This document shows positions 34,134 to 43,720 of a DNA stretch of 64,000 bases, in pieces; position 1 is the first letter of the stretch, and each line of letters begins with the position of its first letter. The DNA is from Candidatus Poribacteria bacterium. GTDB taxonomy: Bacteria; Poribacteria; WGA-4E; GCA-2687025. Where the stretch lies: the NCBI GenBank assembly GCA_018644665.1, contig JABGQA010000074.1:34648-98647 (forward strand). The letters run 5' to 3'. The notes below the pieces were generated by a model. It was given only the letters and a program-made list of their open reading frames with translations. It was not told the DNA's origin and searched no databases. The translations under genes were made by a program, and so were the position numbers.

Positions 34134-36329
34134 ATGGTCACCGTCGACGGCATCCTCCAAGACATCATCTACGAGAACGAGCGTGGCACGTTCACCGTGG
34201 CGGCGTTCGCCGTCGACGGCGACGACGACAAGGTGGTGCGCGCTGTGGGCTCGTTCGCTGGCGTCGGGCCCGGTGAGGAACTCCGCCTCCACGGCGAGTG
34301 GGTGCAGCACGATACCTACGGCCTGCAGTTCAGCATGCGCCGGTTCGAGTTGGCGGCAAGCAATCCCAAAGCGGACATCGGGGCGATACTGTCCGCAGCG
34401 TCTCTACCTGACGGCGGGCCGAAGGGCGGCCCCGGCATCGCCGAGCGCATCCTGGACGCGTTCGGGCCCGACGCCCTTGGGGTGCTCAGCCATGACGCGG
34501 GTAGGTTGCGCGAACTGCCGGGCGTGGGCGAGAAGCGCGCCGCGCAGATCAAGCTGGCGTGGGACAAGCACAGCGACCGCATGTGGGGCCCACAGACCGA
34601 CCTGCGAGGCCTCGCTCTCTACCTCCAGATGCACGTCGGCGACGCCTCCCTCGCCCAACGCATCTACGGCGCGCACGGCGAACACGGCCTAGATATGCTC
34701 CGCGGCGACCCGTATGCCGTCGCCGGCGCTATGCTGCCGTTCACGTCCGTCGACCCTTTGGCGACGAAGCTCGGCGCCCGCCGGGACGCGCAGAGCCGCA
34801 TCGCAGCGGGGATCGTGGAGATTCTGCTTCGCGCGGAGAAGCAGGGGCATGTCTACTGCGACGCTGAAGCGCTCGTGAACCCGGCCTCCGACCTGCTGGC
34901 CCTGCCCGAAAGCGCGGTGGCCGCCGGGTTGGAGCGCGCGCACGAGGACGGCGCCGTCGTGGTCGAGGGGAGTCGCGCGTACCGCCTGCGGCTGCATGAC
35001 GCAGACGTCGACTCGGCGTCCCGCCTGCGGGCGCTGGCGGCTGCGGCCGTCAAGCTTCCAGACAAGGAAGCGGCGGACCTGCTCCGCGAGGCGGAGAAGC
35101 AGGTCGACGTCACGTTGTCGGCCAGGCAGCGTGAGGCCGTCACTACGGCCCTCGGTCGCCGTCTGATGGTGTTGACCGGAGGGCCGGGCACCGGCAAGAC
35201 AACGACGGTTCGGGCCATCCTCGCGGCCTTCCACGCGCGTGAGTTCGACGTTGCGCTATGTGCTCCCACCGGCCGAGCGGCGCGGCGTCTGTCCGAGGTG
35301 TCGGGCGGCGAGGCGCAGACGATACACCGCCTCCTCGGCTACTCGCCGGATGACGACGAGTACCGAAGGGATGCCGAACATCCGATCGACACGGACGCCG
35401 TCATCGTGGACGAGTTTTCGATGGTCGATACGGCGCTGTTCGGGGATCTGCTGGCGGCTGTCCCGCGGGGAGCCCATCTCGTCCTCGTGGGTGACTCGGA
35501 CCAACTTCCCTCGGTCGGGCCTGGTTCGGTGCTCGAGGACATCATCGACTCCGGCGTGGTGCCGGTAGTGGCGCTGGACGAGATCTTCCGGCAGGCCCAG
35601 GGAAGCCTCATCGTCCGCAACGCGCATGCCATCAACCAGGGCGAAGTCCCGACGCTTGCCGGAGAAGCGGACCGCGACTGCTTCCTCCTCGCCTGCGACG
35701 ACCCCGATTCCGCTGCTGACTCGGTCGTCGATCTCTGCTCTGCGCGCCTGCCCACTCACTACGACCTCGACCCCGTATGGGATATCCAGGTGCTGGCTCC
35801 CATGCGCCGGCGCCAATTGGGAACCGAGACGCTCAATGAACGGCTGCAAAAAGCGCTGAATCCCGCTGGGAAGCCCGTGACTGCGCAGGGGTCGCTGAGG
35901 GCGGGCGACAAGGTCATGCAGATCGTGAACAACTACGACAAGGACGTCTTCAACGGGGACATCGGGCAGATCGACAGCGTGGATGCGCGCAAGGGGACGG
36001 TGTGGGTGCGCTACCCCGACGGCCTCGTCGGGTACGAACGCGGCGAGTTGGGCGAGATCACGCTGGCGTACGCGACGACGGTGCATAAGTCCCAAGGCAG
36101 CGAATACCGGGCCGTCGTGCTGGCGCTGCATACGCAGCACCATGTCATGCTGCAGCGGCGGCTCCTCTACACGGCCGTAACGCGGGCGCGGGAGTTGCTG
36201 GTGGTGGTTGGCGCGCCGCAGGCCCTGGAGCGAGCCGTCGCGAACGACCGCGTGTCCGAGCGCCGAACGACTCTCAGGGAGCGTCTCGTCGGTCGCGTCG
36301 GGCCGACGGACGCGGCGGCGGACGCATGA
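34134..36329 (+). CDS. recD2: RecD2-like ATP-dependent DNA helicase
   Basis: 731 residues. An N-terminal OB-like domain is followed by a helix-hairpin-helix (LRELPGVGEKRAAQIKLAW, ~125), then superfamily 1 motifs: GGPGTGKTTT (Walker A, ~345), APTGRAARRL, DEFSMVD (Walker B), GDSDQLPSVGPG, and YATTVHKSQGSEY near 650 with LLYTAVTRAREL. It unwinds 5'-to-3'; RecD2 proteins act in DNA repair without RecBC. The stop overlaps the next gene by ATGA. Confidence 0.93.
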   Translation: MVTVDGILQDIIYENERGTFTVAAFAVDGDDDKVVRAVGSFAGVGPGEELRLHGEWVQHDTYGLQFSMRRFELAASNPKADIGAILSAASLPDGGPKGGPGIAERILDAFGPDALGVLSHDAGRLRELPGVGEKRAAQIKLAWDKHSDRMWGPQTDLRGLALYLQMHVGDASLAQRIYGAHGEHGLDMLRGDPYAVAGAMLPFTSVDPLATKLGARRDAQSRIAAGIVEILLRAEKQGHVYCDAEALVNPASDLLALPESAVAAGLERAHEDGAVVVEGSRAYRLRLHDADVDSASRLRALAAAAVKLPDKEAADLLREAEKQVDVTLSARQREAVTTALGRRLMVLTGGPGTGKTTTVRAILAAFHAREFDVALCAPTGRAARRLSEVSGGEAQTIHRLLGYSPDDDEYRRDAEHPIDTDAVIVDEFSMVDTALFGDLLAAVPRGAHLVLVGDSDQLPSVGPGSVLEDIIDSGVVPVVALDEIFRQAQGSLIVRNAHAINQGEVPTLAGEADRDCFLLACDDPDSAADSVVDLCSARLPTHYDLDPVWDIQVLAPMRRRQLGTETLNERLQKALNPAGKPVTAQGSLRAGDKVMQIVNNYDKDVFNGDIGQIDSVDARKGTVWVRYPDGLVGYERGELGEITLAYATTVHKSQGSEYRAVVLALHTQHHVMLQRRLLYTAVTRARELLVVVGAPQALERAVANDRVSERRTTLRERLVGRVGPTDAAADA

Positions 36330-37840
36330 GGTGGGCCGGGCCGCTACGGCTCAACCACGGGGGCGGCGCCGCGACGTTCCTGAAACTGTACGTGGTGGGC
36401 GGGGTGTTCGTGCTGCTGGCGGGGTTCATCGTCTACTCGCAGTGGATTCTGCACCGACTGGAGGCGCGTAACGAGACGCTGGTCGCGCCGTTCGTCCGGC
36501 TCGTGACGTACATCCCCGCGATCCGGGACCACCAGGCGAGCGAACTGTTGCGCGAGGCGCTTCGGGACGTCACGGACAAGGGGCTCCTCCGGTTCGTCAT
36601 CGTGGATGACCACGGGGCCCCGGTCCTCGCGCGAGGCGTGGACCCCCTCCTGGATCGGAAGTTAGACGACCCCGGCGGCCAGGGCCTTACGGCCGCGGAG
36701 CAGCAGCGTCTCGCCGAGGCGATCGCCTCGATGCGCGGCGAACACGATGCAGAGGCGGTGGAGTACACCACGCTGAGTCGCCGCATCATCGGCCGCATCT
36801 ACTTCGGCGACGTGGACGCGGAGCAACTCGCCGAGATGCCGCTCGTGCTGTCGGATGTGCGGGACCGACCCGTCGCCTGGCGCATATACGGTGGGTGGGA
36901 GACGGCATTCACGCATCCCGAGGGCGTCGGTCGCGCGAACGCGCTGATGCGCGATGCCGACCGGCACAAACGGGTCGAGGACCTCCAGGTCGACCCGCCG
37001 GCGAAGCAGGGCGCGTTCTACTACCAGGTCGACACGGTCCCAGCGCTCCAGTGGATGCCATTCGTGCAGATGCTCCTCGTCGGCGGGTTCATCACCGGTG
37101 GCGTCATGCTCTACCGACGCATCCGGGCCGATGAGCAGGCGGCGATCTGGGCCGGACTGGCTAAGGAAAGCGCCCATCAGTTGGGCACGCCGATCACCTC
37201 TCTGATGGGGTGGGTCGACCTGTCTCGGCAGACGCGGGAGTCAGGTGAAGACGCAATCGACGGCCTCGACATCCACGAGGAAATGGAGAACGACCTACGC
37301 CGCCTACAACGCATCGTCGCGCGGTTCTCGCAGGTGGGACTCAGGCCGGAGCTGCGGCCCGTGTCCGTGAACGCGATAGCCGCGGACGCCGCATCGTACT
37401 TCCGCGCCCGACTCCCCACGCGGTCGCGGACCACCACGATAGATGAGGATTACGCAGACGTGCCGATGGCGTTGGCCAACGCCGACCTCATCCAGTGGGT
37501 GTTCGAAAACCTCATCCGCAACGCCGTCGACGCGATTGACACGCAGGGCTCTGGGTCCGGCAACGTGGCCCTGTCCACCCGTTATGATGTTGGCACGAAC
37601 TGTGTTACAATTGCCGTCAGGGATAATGGTGGTGGTATTGCGCCTGCAGTCCGTCGGCGTCTCTTCACCCCCGGCGTCACGACGAAACCCCATGGGTGGG
37701 GAGTCGGCCTCACACTGGTAAAGCGCATCGTCGAGGTGTACCACGGCGGTCGAGTGCGGCTCGCGCACACGGACCGCGAGGGCAGCGCCTTTGAGGTGCG
37801 GATACCCGCAGCAGATCGGCGGCGCGCCGAATCCGGCTGA
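36326..37840 (+). CDS. Membrane sensor histidine kinase, PorY-like partner of PorX
   Basis: 504 residues. Membrane segments at ~18-40 and ~245-265 flank a ~200-residue extracytoplasmic sensor. The H-box is ESAHQLGTPITSLMGW, followed by the N-box NLIRNAVDAID, G1 VRDNGGGI, F-box LFTPGVTTK and G2 GWGVGLTL. It overlaps recD2 by ATGA and is 29 bases from the response regulator gene, so the pair forms one two-component system. In Bacteroidetes, PorY phosphorylates PorX; the partner assignment here is by adjacency. Confidence 0.9.
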   Translation: MRWAGPLRLNHGGGAATFLKLYVVGGVFVLLAGFIVYSQWILHRLEARNETLVAPFVRLVTYIPAIRDHQASELLREALRDVTDKGLLRFVIVDDHGAPVLARGVDPLLDRKLDDPGGQGLTAAEQQRLAEAIASMRGEHDAEAVEYTTLSRRIIGRIYFGDVDAEQLAEMPLVLSDVRDRPVAWRIYGGWETAFTHPEGVGRANALMRDADRHKRVEDLQVDPPAKQGAFYYQVDTVPALQWMPFVQMLLVGGFITGGVMLYRRIRADEQAAIWAGLAKESAHQLGTPITSLMGWVDLSRQTRESGEDAIDGLDIHEEMENDLRRLQRIVARFSQVGLRPELRPVSVNAIAADAASYFRARLPTRSRTTTIDEDYADVPMALANADLIQWVFENLIRNAVDAIDTQGSGSGNVALSTRYDVGTNCVTIAVRDNGGGIAPAVRRRLFTPGVTTKPHGWGVGLTLVKRIVEVYHGGRVRLAHTDREGSAFEVRIPAADRRRAESG

Positions 37841-37869
37841 CCATCCATCGGTCGCACGAAGGGCGACAA

Positions 37870-39429
37870 GTGGCCGAGAATCGACGACAGATCCTATGGA
37901 TCGACGACGAGATCGACACGTTGCGGTCGCACGTCCTCTTCCTCGAATCCCAGGGCTATGACGTTGCCCCGGCAGCGAACGGTCAGGACGGCCTGAGCCT
38001 GCTGGCCGACGGCGCGTTCGACGCGGTCCTGCTCGACCATCGCATGGCGGGAATGGACGGGCTGGACGTGCTCGACGCGATCAAGACGGAGCGGCCGCAC
38101 CTACCGGTCGTGATGGTCACGCAGAGCCAAGAAGACACCCTCATGGACGACGCGCTGCGACACCAGGTGGACGACTTCCTCGTGAAGCCCGTCCAGGCGG
38201 TGCAGGTGGCGCGCACGCTTCGTCGCATCGTGGAGCGGCAGTCTCTCACGGAGGAAGCCACGCCTCAGATGTACCTGCGCGACTATGGCGAGCTTCTCGC
38301 CTCGCGGAGTGGTGACATCTCGTGGAAGGAGTGGGCGGCGATCTACCAGCGGCTCGTCTCCTGGGACATGCGCGAGGACGACCTCGAGCGCTCCGGGCTC
38401 GCCGCGAGTCACCGTGAATTGCACGCCGAGTACAATCGGGCGTTCAGCGACTACGTTGCGACCAACTACCCCTCTTGGGTGCGAGGCGGTGACTCGCCGC
38501 CGCTGTCCGTGGATGTCCTCGATCGGTTCGTGCTCCCACACGTGCAGCGCGGGGAGCAGGTTTTCTTTGTTGTCATCGACTGCATGCGACTGGACCAGTG
38601 GCGGACGATAGAGCCGCTGCTCGCGCCCCTGTTCGACATCGAGACCGAGCTGTATTACGGGATTCTGCCGAGCGCGACGGGCTACGCTCGGAACGCGCTC
38701 TTCAGCGGCCTGTTCCCGAAGGAAATCGCGGAGCGCCACCCGCAGTTCTGGGCCGAATCGTGCGACACGGACAGCAGCACGAACCGGCACGAGAAACAGC
38801 TGCTCGAGCTTAAGCTGGAGCGGGACGGCCTGTATCTCAAGCCGCCACCTCGGTACTTCAAGATATTCGACGCTCGGGGCGGCGAGGAGTACCGCCAGCG
38901 TGTCGCGTCGTTCGACCGGGTCAGCCTGGCGACGCTTGTCGTCAATTTCCTGGATGTGTTGACCCACGAGCGTTCGCAATCCGACGTGTTGCAGCAGATT
39001 GCCCCAGACGAACGAGCGTTCCGATCGCTCATGGAGTCGTGGTTCCGCAACAGCGACCTGTTCCGCATATTCGAGATAATGGCGGAGAAGAACGCCGTCG
39101 TTGTCGTGACGACGGACCACGGTTCCGTATTATGTGACAGAGCGAGTAAGGCCTTCGGGAATCGCGATACGACAACAAGTCTTCGGTTCAAAGTCGGCGA
39201 ACGGATCGACGGCGACCCGGAAGAGGCAGTGAGGATAGACGACCCCGGCATGTACCAGTTGCCGGCGGATAGCAGCGGTAAGAACTACCTGCTGGCGAAG
39301 GAAGACTACTACTTCGTCTATCCGACGGAATTCAACGCCTACAGACGGCAACTGAAGGGCGGCTTCCAACACGGCGGTATCTCCATGCAGGAGCTACTCA
39401 TACCGTGCGCGACGCTGCGCCCGAGGTAA
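37870..39429 (+). CDS. porX: PorX-type response regulator with PglZ/alkaline-phosphatase-like output domain
   Basis: 519 residues from GTG 37870 (GAAGGGCG upstream). The receiver domain covers 1-120: acidic pair IDDE, phospho-acceptor Asp56 in VLLDHRM, and the Lys in DFLVKP. The C-terminal ~300 residues are the alkaline-phosphatase-superfamily domain: VVIDCMRLDQW, SATGYARNALFSG (catalytic Thr), VVTTDHGSVLCD and GGFQHGGISMQE, supplying the zinc ligands. PorX controls type IX secretion in Bacteroidetes and hydrolyses oligonucleotide signals. The T9SS-like tail on the product at position 1 suggests a related secretion system here. Confidence 0.93.
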   Translation: MAENRRQILWIDDEIDTLRSHVLFLESQGYDVAPAANGQDGLSLLADGAFDAVLLDHRMAGMDGLDVLDAIKTERPHLPVVMVTQSQEDTLMDDALRHQVDDFLVKPVQAVQVARTLRRIVERQSLTEEATPQMYLRDYGELLASRSGDISWKEWAAIYQRLVSWDMREDDLERSGLAASHRELHAEYNRAFSDYVATNYPSWVRGGDSPPLSVDVLDRFVLPHVQRGEQVFFVVIDCMRLDQWRTIEPLLAPLFDIETELYYGILPSATGYARNALFSGLFPKEIAERHPQFWAESCDTDSSTNRHEKQLLELKLERDGLYLKPPPRYFKIFDARGGEEYRQRVASFDRVSLATLVVNFLDVLTHERSQSDVLQQIAPDERAFRSLMESWFRNSDLFRIFEIMAEKNAVVVVTTDHGSVLCDRASKAFGNRDTTTSLRFKVGERIDGDPEEAVRIDDPGMYQLPADSSGKNYLLAKEDYYFVYPTEFNAYRRQLKGGFQHGGISMQELLIPCATLRPR

Positions 39430-40078
39430 CGACGAACGAACGGGACACGCTACGCAAGGAGTTTGGGGCGACGCGGCATGGCATCGGGCCGTGACGCGCG
39501 CGCTCAGGTTTTGCTGAGACAGTCGGCAATTACAACCGCAACTGTGTGTCGGCCACGTCGATCGATGATGGCGCGGACCGGTACTCTCACATTCGGTCGT
39601 GTAGGCATCTGGACACGCCGCCCGGTATGAGTCGCGCGGGGTGTCGCGGTGCATCGGCTACACGACGTTCAGGAACGGGTCGCAAGGGGGCGGAACGTGT
39701 CGCCGGGCCGGTCGCCGCGAAGCGCGGACGGTGGAACAGCGGCGGATACGACGCGCACGGCTTGTTGACCGGCGACCTTGAGGCGACACAGGTGGTAAGA
39801 GCGAACGGACGCATGGAGCGCAATGACCCGCGGGGGACACCCGTCGCCGCGGCGTCGCGAGCCCGTCCCGCCACGCCTGAGCGACCTGTGACCGCCATGA
39901 CCGTTCGGGCGCTGATCTTCCTGATGTCTTGGCTACAGGGCGGGACGCAGACCGGCGGACCGACGCCATGCGCCCGACCGTACCCGCGGACAAGGACCCG
40001 CCGGCCGCCCGCCGGCCGTGAGAGTTACCGACGACGCCATCCTCGGCTTGACGCGACGCGCGAGCGAGGAGGCATTCG
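39430..40078. other. 650-base region without a recognisable gene
   Basis: GC-rich, with no ORF that looks like a protein on either strand. It contains several inverted repeats, including CTCAG-GTTTTG-CTGAG (about 39502-39517), which may end the porX transcript, and a CCGGCCG-rich block near 40000-40018. A GGTGGTAAGAGC string recalls a segment of RNase P RNA, but the other conserved RNase P segments are absent. A structured RNA or a decayed gene is possible. Confidence 0.5.
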
Positions 40079-41596
40079 ATGGCCACTGATATTGTCGTCT
40101 CCGAGGACGCCTACGAGATCCGTGTGGCGATCATGGAAGACGGCCGGTGTGCGGAGTTGTTCCACGAGCGGAAGTCCGAGGAGCGCATTCTCGGCCACAT
40201 CTACAAGGGGAAAGTCGGTAGCGTTCTACCCGGGATGCAGGCCGCTTTCGTCGACATTGGCACCGCGAAGAACGCGTTCCTGCACGTTTCCGACCTGCAG
40301 GCCCACGTAAACGAGTTCGGTGAGATCGCCCACAACGTCGAGGGCAACTCACGCGCGGCGCGCTCGCGCGTACCGATCGAGACGATCCTGAAGAAGGGCC
40401 AGGAGCTCCTTGTCCAGATCGACAAGGAGCCCATCGGCACGAAAGGGCCCCGCGTCACCGGCTACATCACGATGCCGGGTCGCTACCTCGTCTACATACC
40501 GACGTCGTCAAACCTTGGCATCTCGCGCCGTATCGACCGCGAGCGCGAGCGGACCCGCCTGCGCGAGGCCCTCTCGAAGCACATGCCGAAAACGGGCGGG
40601 ATCATCGTCCGTACTGCGTGCGCGGGGCTCCCCGAAGACCAGTTCGTGCCTGAGATCAAGTTCCTGCTCAAGACCTGGGAGGACGCCCTGGCGCGGAGCG
40701 AGCGCGTGCGGGCTCCCGCGTTGGTCCACGAGGATCTCGGGCTGGTGTTCCGCATCATCCGGGACGTGTTCACGGAGGACGTGAACCAACTCATCGTCGA
40801 GTCGGCATCTCTGCACGGTCAGGTCATGAACTACATCGACCAGTCCCTGCCTGGACTGCGCGACAAGGTCGTGCTGTACGGACATTCGACGCCGGCGTTC
40901 GACCACTACGGCATCGAGCAGGAAGTGCAGAAGGCGATGAGCCGCCGCGTGTGGCTGAAGTCGGGGGGATACCTGGTCATCGACGAGACCGAGGCCCTCA
41001 TCGCCATCGACGTGAACACCGGCAAGTTCGTGGGCGCTTCCAGCCACGAGGAGACGATCTACCAGAACAACCTCGAGGCTGCCGTCGAGATTGCGCGACA
41101 GATCCGGCTCCGCGACCTGGGCGGGATCATCGTCCTGGACTTCATCGACATGGAAAGCCCCAGCAACCGCAAGCACGTGCTGCAGACGCTGGAGCGCGAA
41201 ATCCGCAAGGACAAGGCGCGCACGAACATCCTTCAGTTCACCGAGTTGGGCATCGTCGAGATGACCCGGCAGCGGACTAAGGAAAGCCTTAGCTCGATGT
41301 TCTGCACGTCGTGCCCGTACTGCAACGGCGCGGGGTACATCTTGTCCGAGGAGACGATCGTGATCCGCGTTCTGCGTGGCATCCGCAGCGCGTTTGAGCG
41401 CGTTCCGAAGGCCTCCTACCGGATCGTGCTGAGCGACCGGATCGCGGCGCGGCTGAACCGGGAGGATCGGCAGCGGTTCAACGCCCTCACACGCGAGCTG
41501 AAGATCCGCGTGGCCCTGGACGCGAATCCCGACCTCCACCTCGAGGACTTCCGCATCTTCGAGGTGCCCAGCAATCGCGAGGTCTTCATCCACTAG
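40079..41596 (+). CDS. rng: Ribonuclease G/E family endoribonuclease
   Basis: 505 residues, ATG after GAGGAGG. An S1 domain is embedded near the N-terminus (RILGHIYKGKVGSVLPGMQA), followed by the RNase-H-like/catalytic region with IDVNTGKFVG (catalytic Asp), DLGGIIVLDFIDM (second catalytic Asp) and the zinc-link CTSCPYCNGAG. The length matches RNase G rather than long RNase E, so there is no C-terminal degradosome scaffold. It cleaves 5'-monophosphorylated RNA in rRNA processing and mRNA decay. Confidence 0.95.
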   Translation: MATDIVVSEDAYEIRVAIMEDGRCAELFHERKSEERILGHIYKGKVGSVLPGMQAAFVDIGTAKNAFLHVSDLQAHVNEFGEIAHNVEGNSRAARSRVPIETILKKGQELLVQIDKEPIGTKGPRVTGYITMPGRYLVYIPTSSNLGISRRIDRERERTRLREALSKHMPKTGGIIVRTACAGLPEDQFVPEIKFLLKTWEDALARSERVRAPALVHEDLGLVFRIIRDVFTEDVNQLIVESASLHGQVMNYIDQSLPGLRDKVVLYGHSTPAFDHYGIEQEVQKAMSRRVWLKSGGYLVIDETEALIAIDVNTGKFVGASSHEETIYQNNLEAAVEIARQIRLRDLGGIIVLDFIDMESPSNRKHVLQTLEREIRKDKARTNILQFTELGIVEMTRQRTKESLSSMFCTSCPYCNGAGYILSEETIVIRVLRGIRSAFERVPKASYRIVLSDRIAARLNREDRQRFNALTRELKIRVALDANPDLHLEDFRIFEVPSNREVFIH

Positions 41597-41620
41597 TCCG
41601 ACGCGGGCAGAGGGTCGCAC

Positions 41621-42127
41621 TTGAGCGAGTTCACGCACTTCGACGCAGATGGCGCGGCCCGGATGGTCGACGTCACCGAGAAGGACATCACCGACCGCGA
41701 GGCAATCGCGCGCGCCGCCGTGTACGCGTCTGCGGAGACGCTCACGAAGATCCGCGACCGAGCATTCAGCAAGGGCGATGTCCTCGACGTCGCGCGATTG
41801 GCGGGCATCATGGGAGCCAAGCGTACCAGCGACCTGATCCCGCTCTGTCACCCACTCCCGGTATCGTCCGTCAAGCTCGACCTGAGCGTGGATGACGACA
41901 GATCGTGCGTCGACATCGAGGCCCGTGTGCGCGTCACAGGCAGGACCGGCGTGGAGATGGAAGCGCTGACCGCGGTGACTGTGGCCGCGCTCACCGTCTA
42001 CGACATGTGCAAGTCGGTCGATAAGGGCATGGTCGTCGGCGATGTGCGACTCGTGCGCAAGACCGGCGGCAAGTCCGGGACGTACGCCCGCCCGGGCGAG
42101 GCGCAGCCGACGGCTGGGGGCGAGTGA
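41621..42127 (+). CDS. moaC: Cyclic pyranopterin monophosphate synthase MoaC
   Basis: 168 residues from TTG 41621 (GAGGG upstream). It has [15 protein letters not shown] at the start, [15 protein letters not shown] (catalytic region) and [20 protein letters not shown], all MoaC signatures, and ends in KTGGKSG. MoaC converts the MoaA product to cyclic pyranopterin monophosphate in molybdenum cofactor synthesis. No other moa gene is in the window. The stop overlaps the mnmA start by one base. Confidence 0.96.
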   Translation: MSEFTHFDADGAARMVDVTEKDITDREAIARAAVYASAETLTKIRDRAFSKGDVLDVARLAGIMGAKRTSDLIPLCHPLPVSSVKLDLSVDDDRSCVDIEARVRVTGRTGVEMEALTAVTVAALTVYDMCKSVDKGMVVGDVRLVRKTGGKSGTYARPGEAQPTAGGE

Positions 42128-43224
42128 TGGCGCGACGCGTGCTGGTAGCGATGAGCGGGGGCGTCGACTCGTCCGTGGTCGCCCATCTCTTGGCAGCCGA
42201 GGGCCATGAGGTGCTCGGCGTGACGATGCGGCTTGGGAACCACGACACCGTCGAGCCCGACGCCGATAAGCCAACCTGCTGCGGACTCGATGGCATCAGG
42301 GACGCGCGACGCGTGGCCGCGCAACTCGACATTCCGTACTACGCCGTCAACTACGAACAACTCTTCGCCGAGAAGGTCGTCGACTACTTCGCCGACGAGT
42401 ACCTCAACGGGCGCACGCCAAACCCGTGCGTCATGTGCAACCAGGAGCTGAAGTTCGGGAAGCTGCTGGAACTCGCCGACGACATCGGCGCCGACTACGT
42501 CGCGACGGGGCACTACGCCCGCATCGACTGCACGCCCGACGGCCACAACCCGGCCCACGGACCGGGTCTCACGTTGCGTCGCGCGCGCGACGCCTCGAAG
42601 GATCAGACGTACGTGCTCTTCTCGATGACGCAGTCGCAGCTCTCTCGCACCCTCTTCCCCCTCGGCGACATGACGAAGGACGAGGTCCGTGACGTTGCGC
42701 GGGAGATGGGCCTGATCACCGCAGAGAAGGCGGAAAGCCAGGACATCTGCTTCATCCCGGACGATGACTACCGGCGCTTCCTCCGTGAAAGGCTCCCAGG
42801 CGCGGTCGAGCCCGGCGTCATCGCAGACGCCGACGGGCGGGAAGTGGGGCGACACTCGGGCGCCGCTAACTACACTGTCGGGCAGAGGCGTGGGCTTGGG
42901 ATCGCGGCCGCGGCGCCGGTCTACGTCACGGAGATCCAAGCGGGCGCGAACGTCGTCGTTGTCGGTTCCTCCGACAAGCTGCTGCGGTCAGCGTGTGATG
43001 TGGAGCGCGTAAACTGGGTCGCCGGGGAGCCGCCGATGTCCCCGGTCGAAGCCACCGTGAAGATCCGTTATCGCGACGACGGGGCGCCGGCGAAGGTGTT
43101 CCCGGCCGAGCACGGAACGGCGCGCGTCGATTTCGTGGAGCCCCGACGGGCGATCACTCCGGGTCAGGCGGCGGTGTTCTACGACGGTGATCTCGTTCTG
43201 GGCGGGGGTTGGATCGGTCCCTGA
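42127..43224 (+). CDS. mnmA: tRNA-specific 2-thiouridylase MnmA
   Basis: 365 residues from ATG 42127. The PP-loop is AMSGGVDSSV, with the catalytic cysteines in NPCVMCN and SQDICFI, and GHYARI; the C-terminal beta-barrel contains YTVGQRRGLGI. It thiolates the wobble U34 of Lys/Glu/Gln tRNAs, the same base that MnmE modifies at C5. Its last 71 bases overlap the convergent methyltransferase gene. Confidence 0.96.
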   Translation: MARRVLVAMSGGVDSSVVAHLLAAEGHEVLGVTMRLGNHDTVEPDADKPTCCGLDGIRDARRVAAQLDIPYYAVNYEQLFAEKVVDYFADEYLNGRTPNPCVMCNQELKFGKLLELADDIGADYVATGHYARIDCTPDGHNPAHGPGLTLRRARDASKDQTYVLFSMTQSQLSRTLFPLGDMTKDEVRDVAREMGLITAEKAESQDICFIPDDDYRRFLRERLPGAVEPGVIADADGREVGRHSGAANYTVGQRRGLGIAAAAPVYVTEIQAGANVVVVGSSDKLLRSACDVERVNWVAGEPPMSPVEATVKIRYRDDGAPAKVFPAEHGTARVDFVEPRRAITPGQAAVFYDGDLVLGGGWIGP

Positions 43225-43699
43225 ACATCCGCTGCCGCGCCTGCCTGCCCTCTTCCTTCATCACGCGGTCGGCCATAACGATCGACCCCGCGATCGCGAC
43301 GTTGAGCGACACGCTCTCGCGAGCCGGGACCTGCACGATGCGCGTGCGACGACGCAGCGCCAGATACTCCGCCGGCACGCCCATGTATTCGGATCCCAGG
43401 ATGTAGACGCCGCGCTCGGGGTGCACGAACGTGCGTAGGTCGCACGCATCCTCGTGCATCTCGATGACGACGTATTCCGCGTTCTTGGGCATGGCGTGGT
43501 CAAACTGGTCGATGTCGTCGAAGTGGAACACCGGGACGTGCCGGTCGAAGCCGTGGGCCGCCTCGTTCTCGACGGGGAACGCCGCGCCGACAGCGAACAC
43601 ACCGGTCGCCCCAAAGACGTGCGATGAGCGGATGAGCGTGCCGATGTTCAGCGTGTTGCGCGGCTGAACGACGCCGATCATGAAGAATCCGCGGTCCAT
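43154..43699 (-). CDS. SpoU/TrmH-family RNA 2'-O-methyltransferase
   Basis: 181 residues. SPOUT signatures: VVQPRNTLNIGTLIRSSHVF (motif 1), YILGSEYMGVP (motif 2) and VSLNVAIAGSIVM (motif 3) in the knotted SAM-binding region. No N-terminal RNA-binding extension, so it is a minimal enzyme like TrmL; the target nucleotide is not predictable. ATG 43699 follows GGAAGG. The C-terminal basic tail (PRPERDHRRRTPPP) is encoded antisense to the end of mnmA. Confidence 0.88.
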   Translation of the reverse strand: MDRGFFMIGVVQPRNTLNIGTLIRSSHVFGATGVFAVGAAFPVENEAAHGFDRHVPVFHFDDIDQFDHAMPKNAEYVVIEMHEDACDLRTFVHPERGVYILGSEYMGVPAEYLALRRRTRIVQVPARESVSLNVAIAGSIVMADRVMKEEGRQARQRMFRDRSNPRPERDHRRRTPPPDPE

Positions 43700-43720
43700 G
43701 AGCGCCTTCCGCCGGTTGTG

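Noticed and set aside
39430..40078. RNase P RNA gene suggested by GGTGGTAAGAGC
   Set aside because: The other conserved blocks (GAGGAAAGTCC-like, ACAGAA-like) are missing.
39546..40310. 254-codon plus-strand frame before and into rng
   Set aside because: It overlaps the certain start of rng in another frame and is Arg/Thr/Pro-rich noise.
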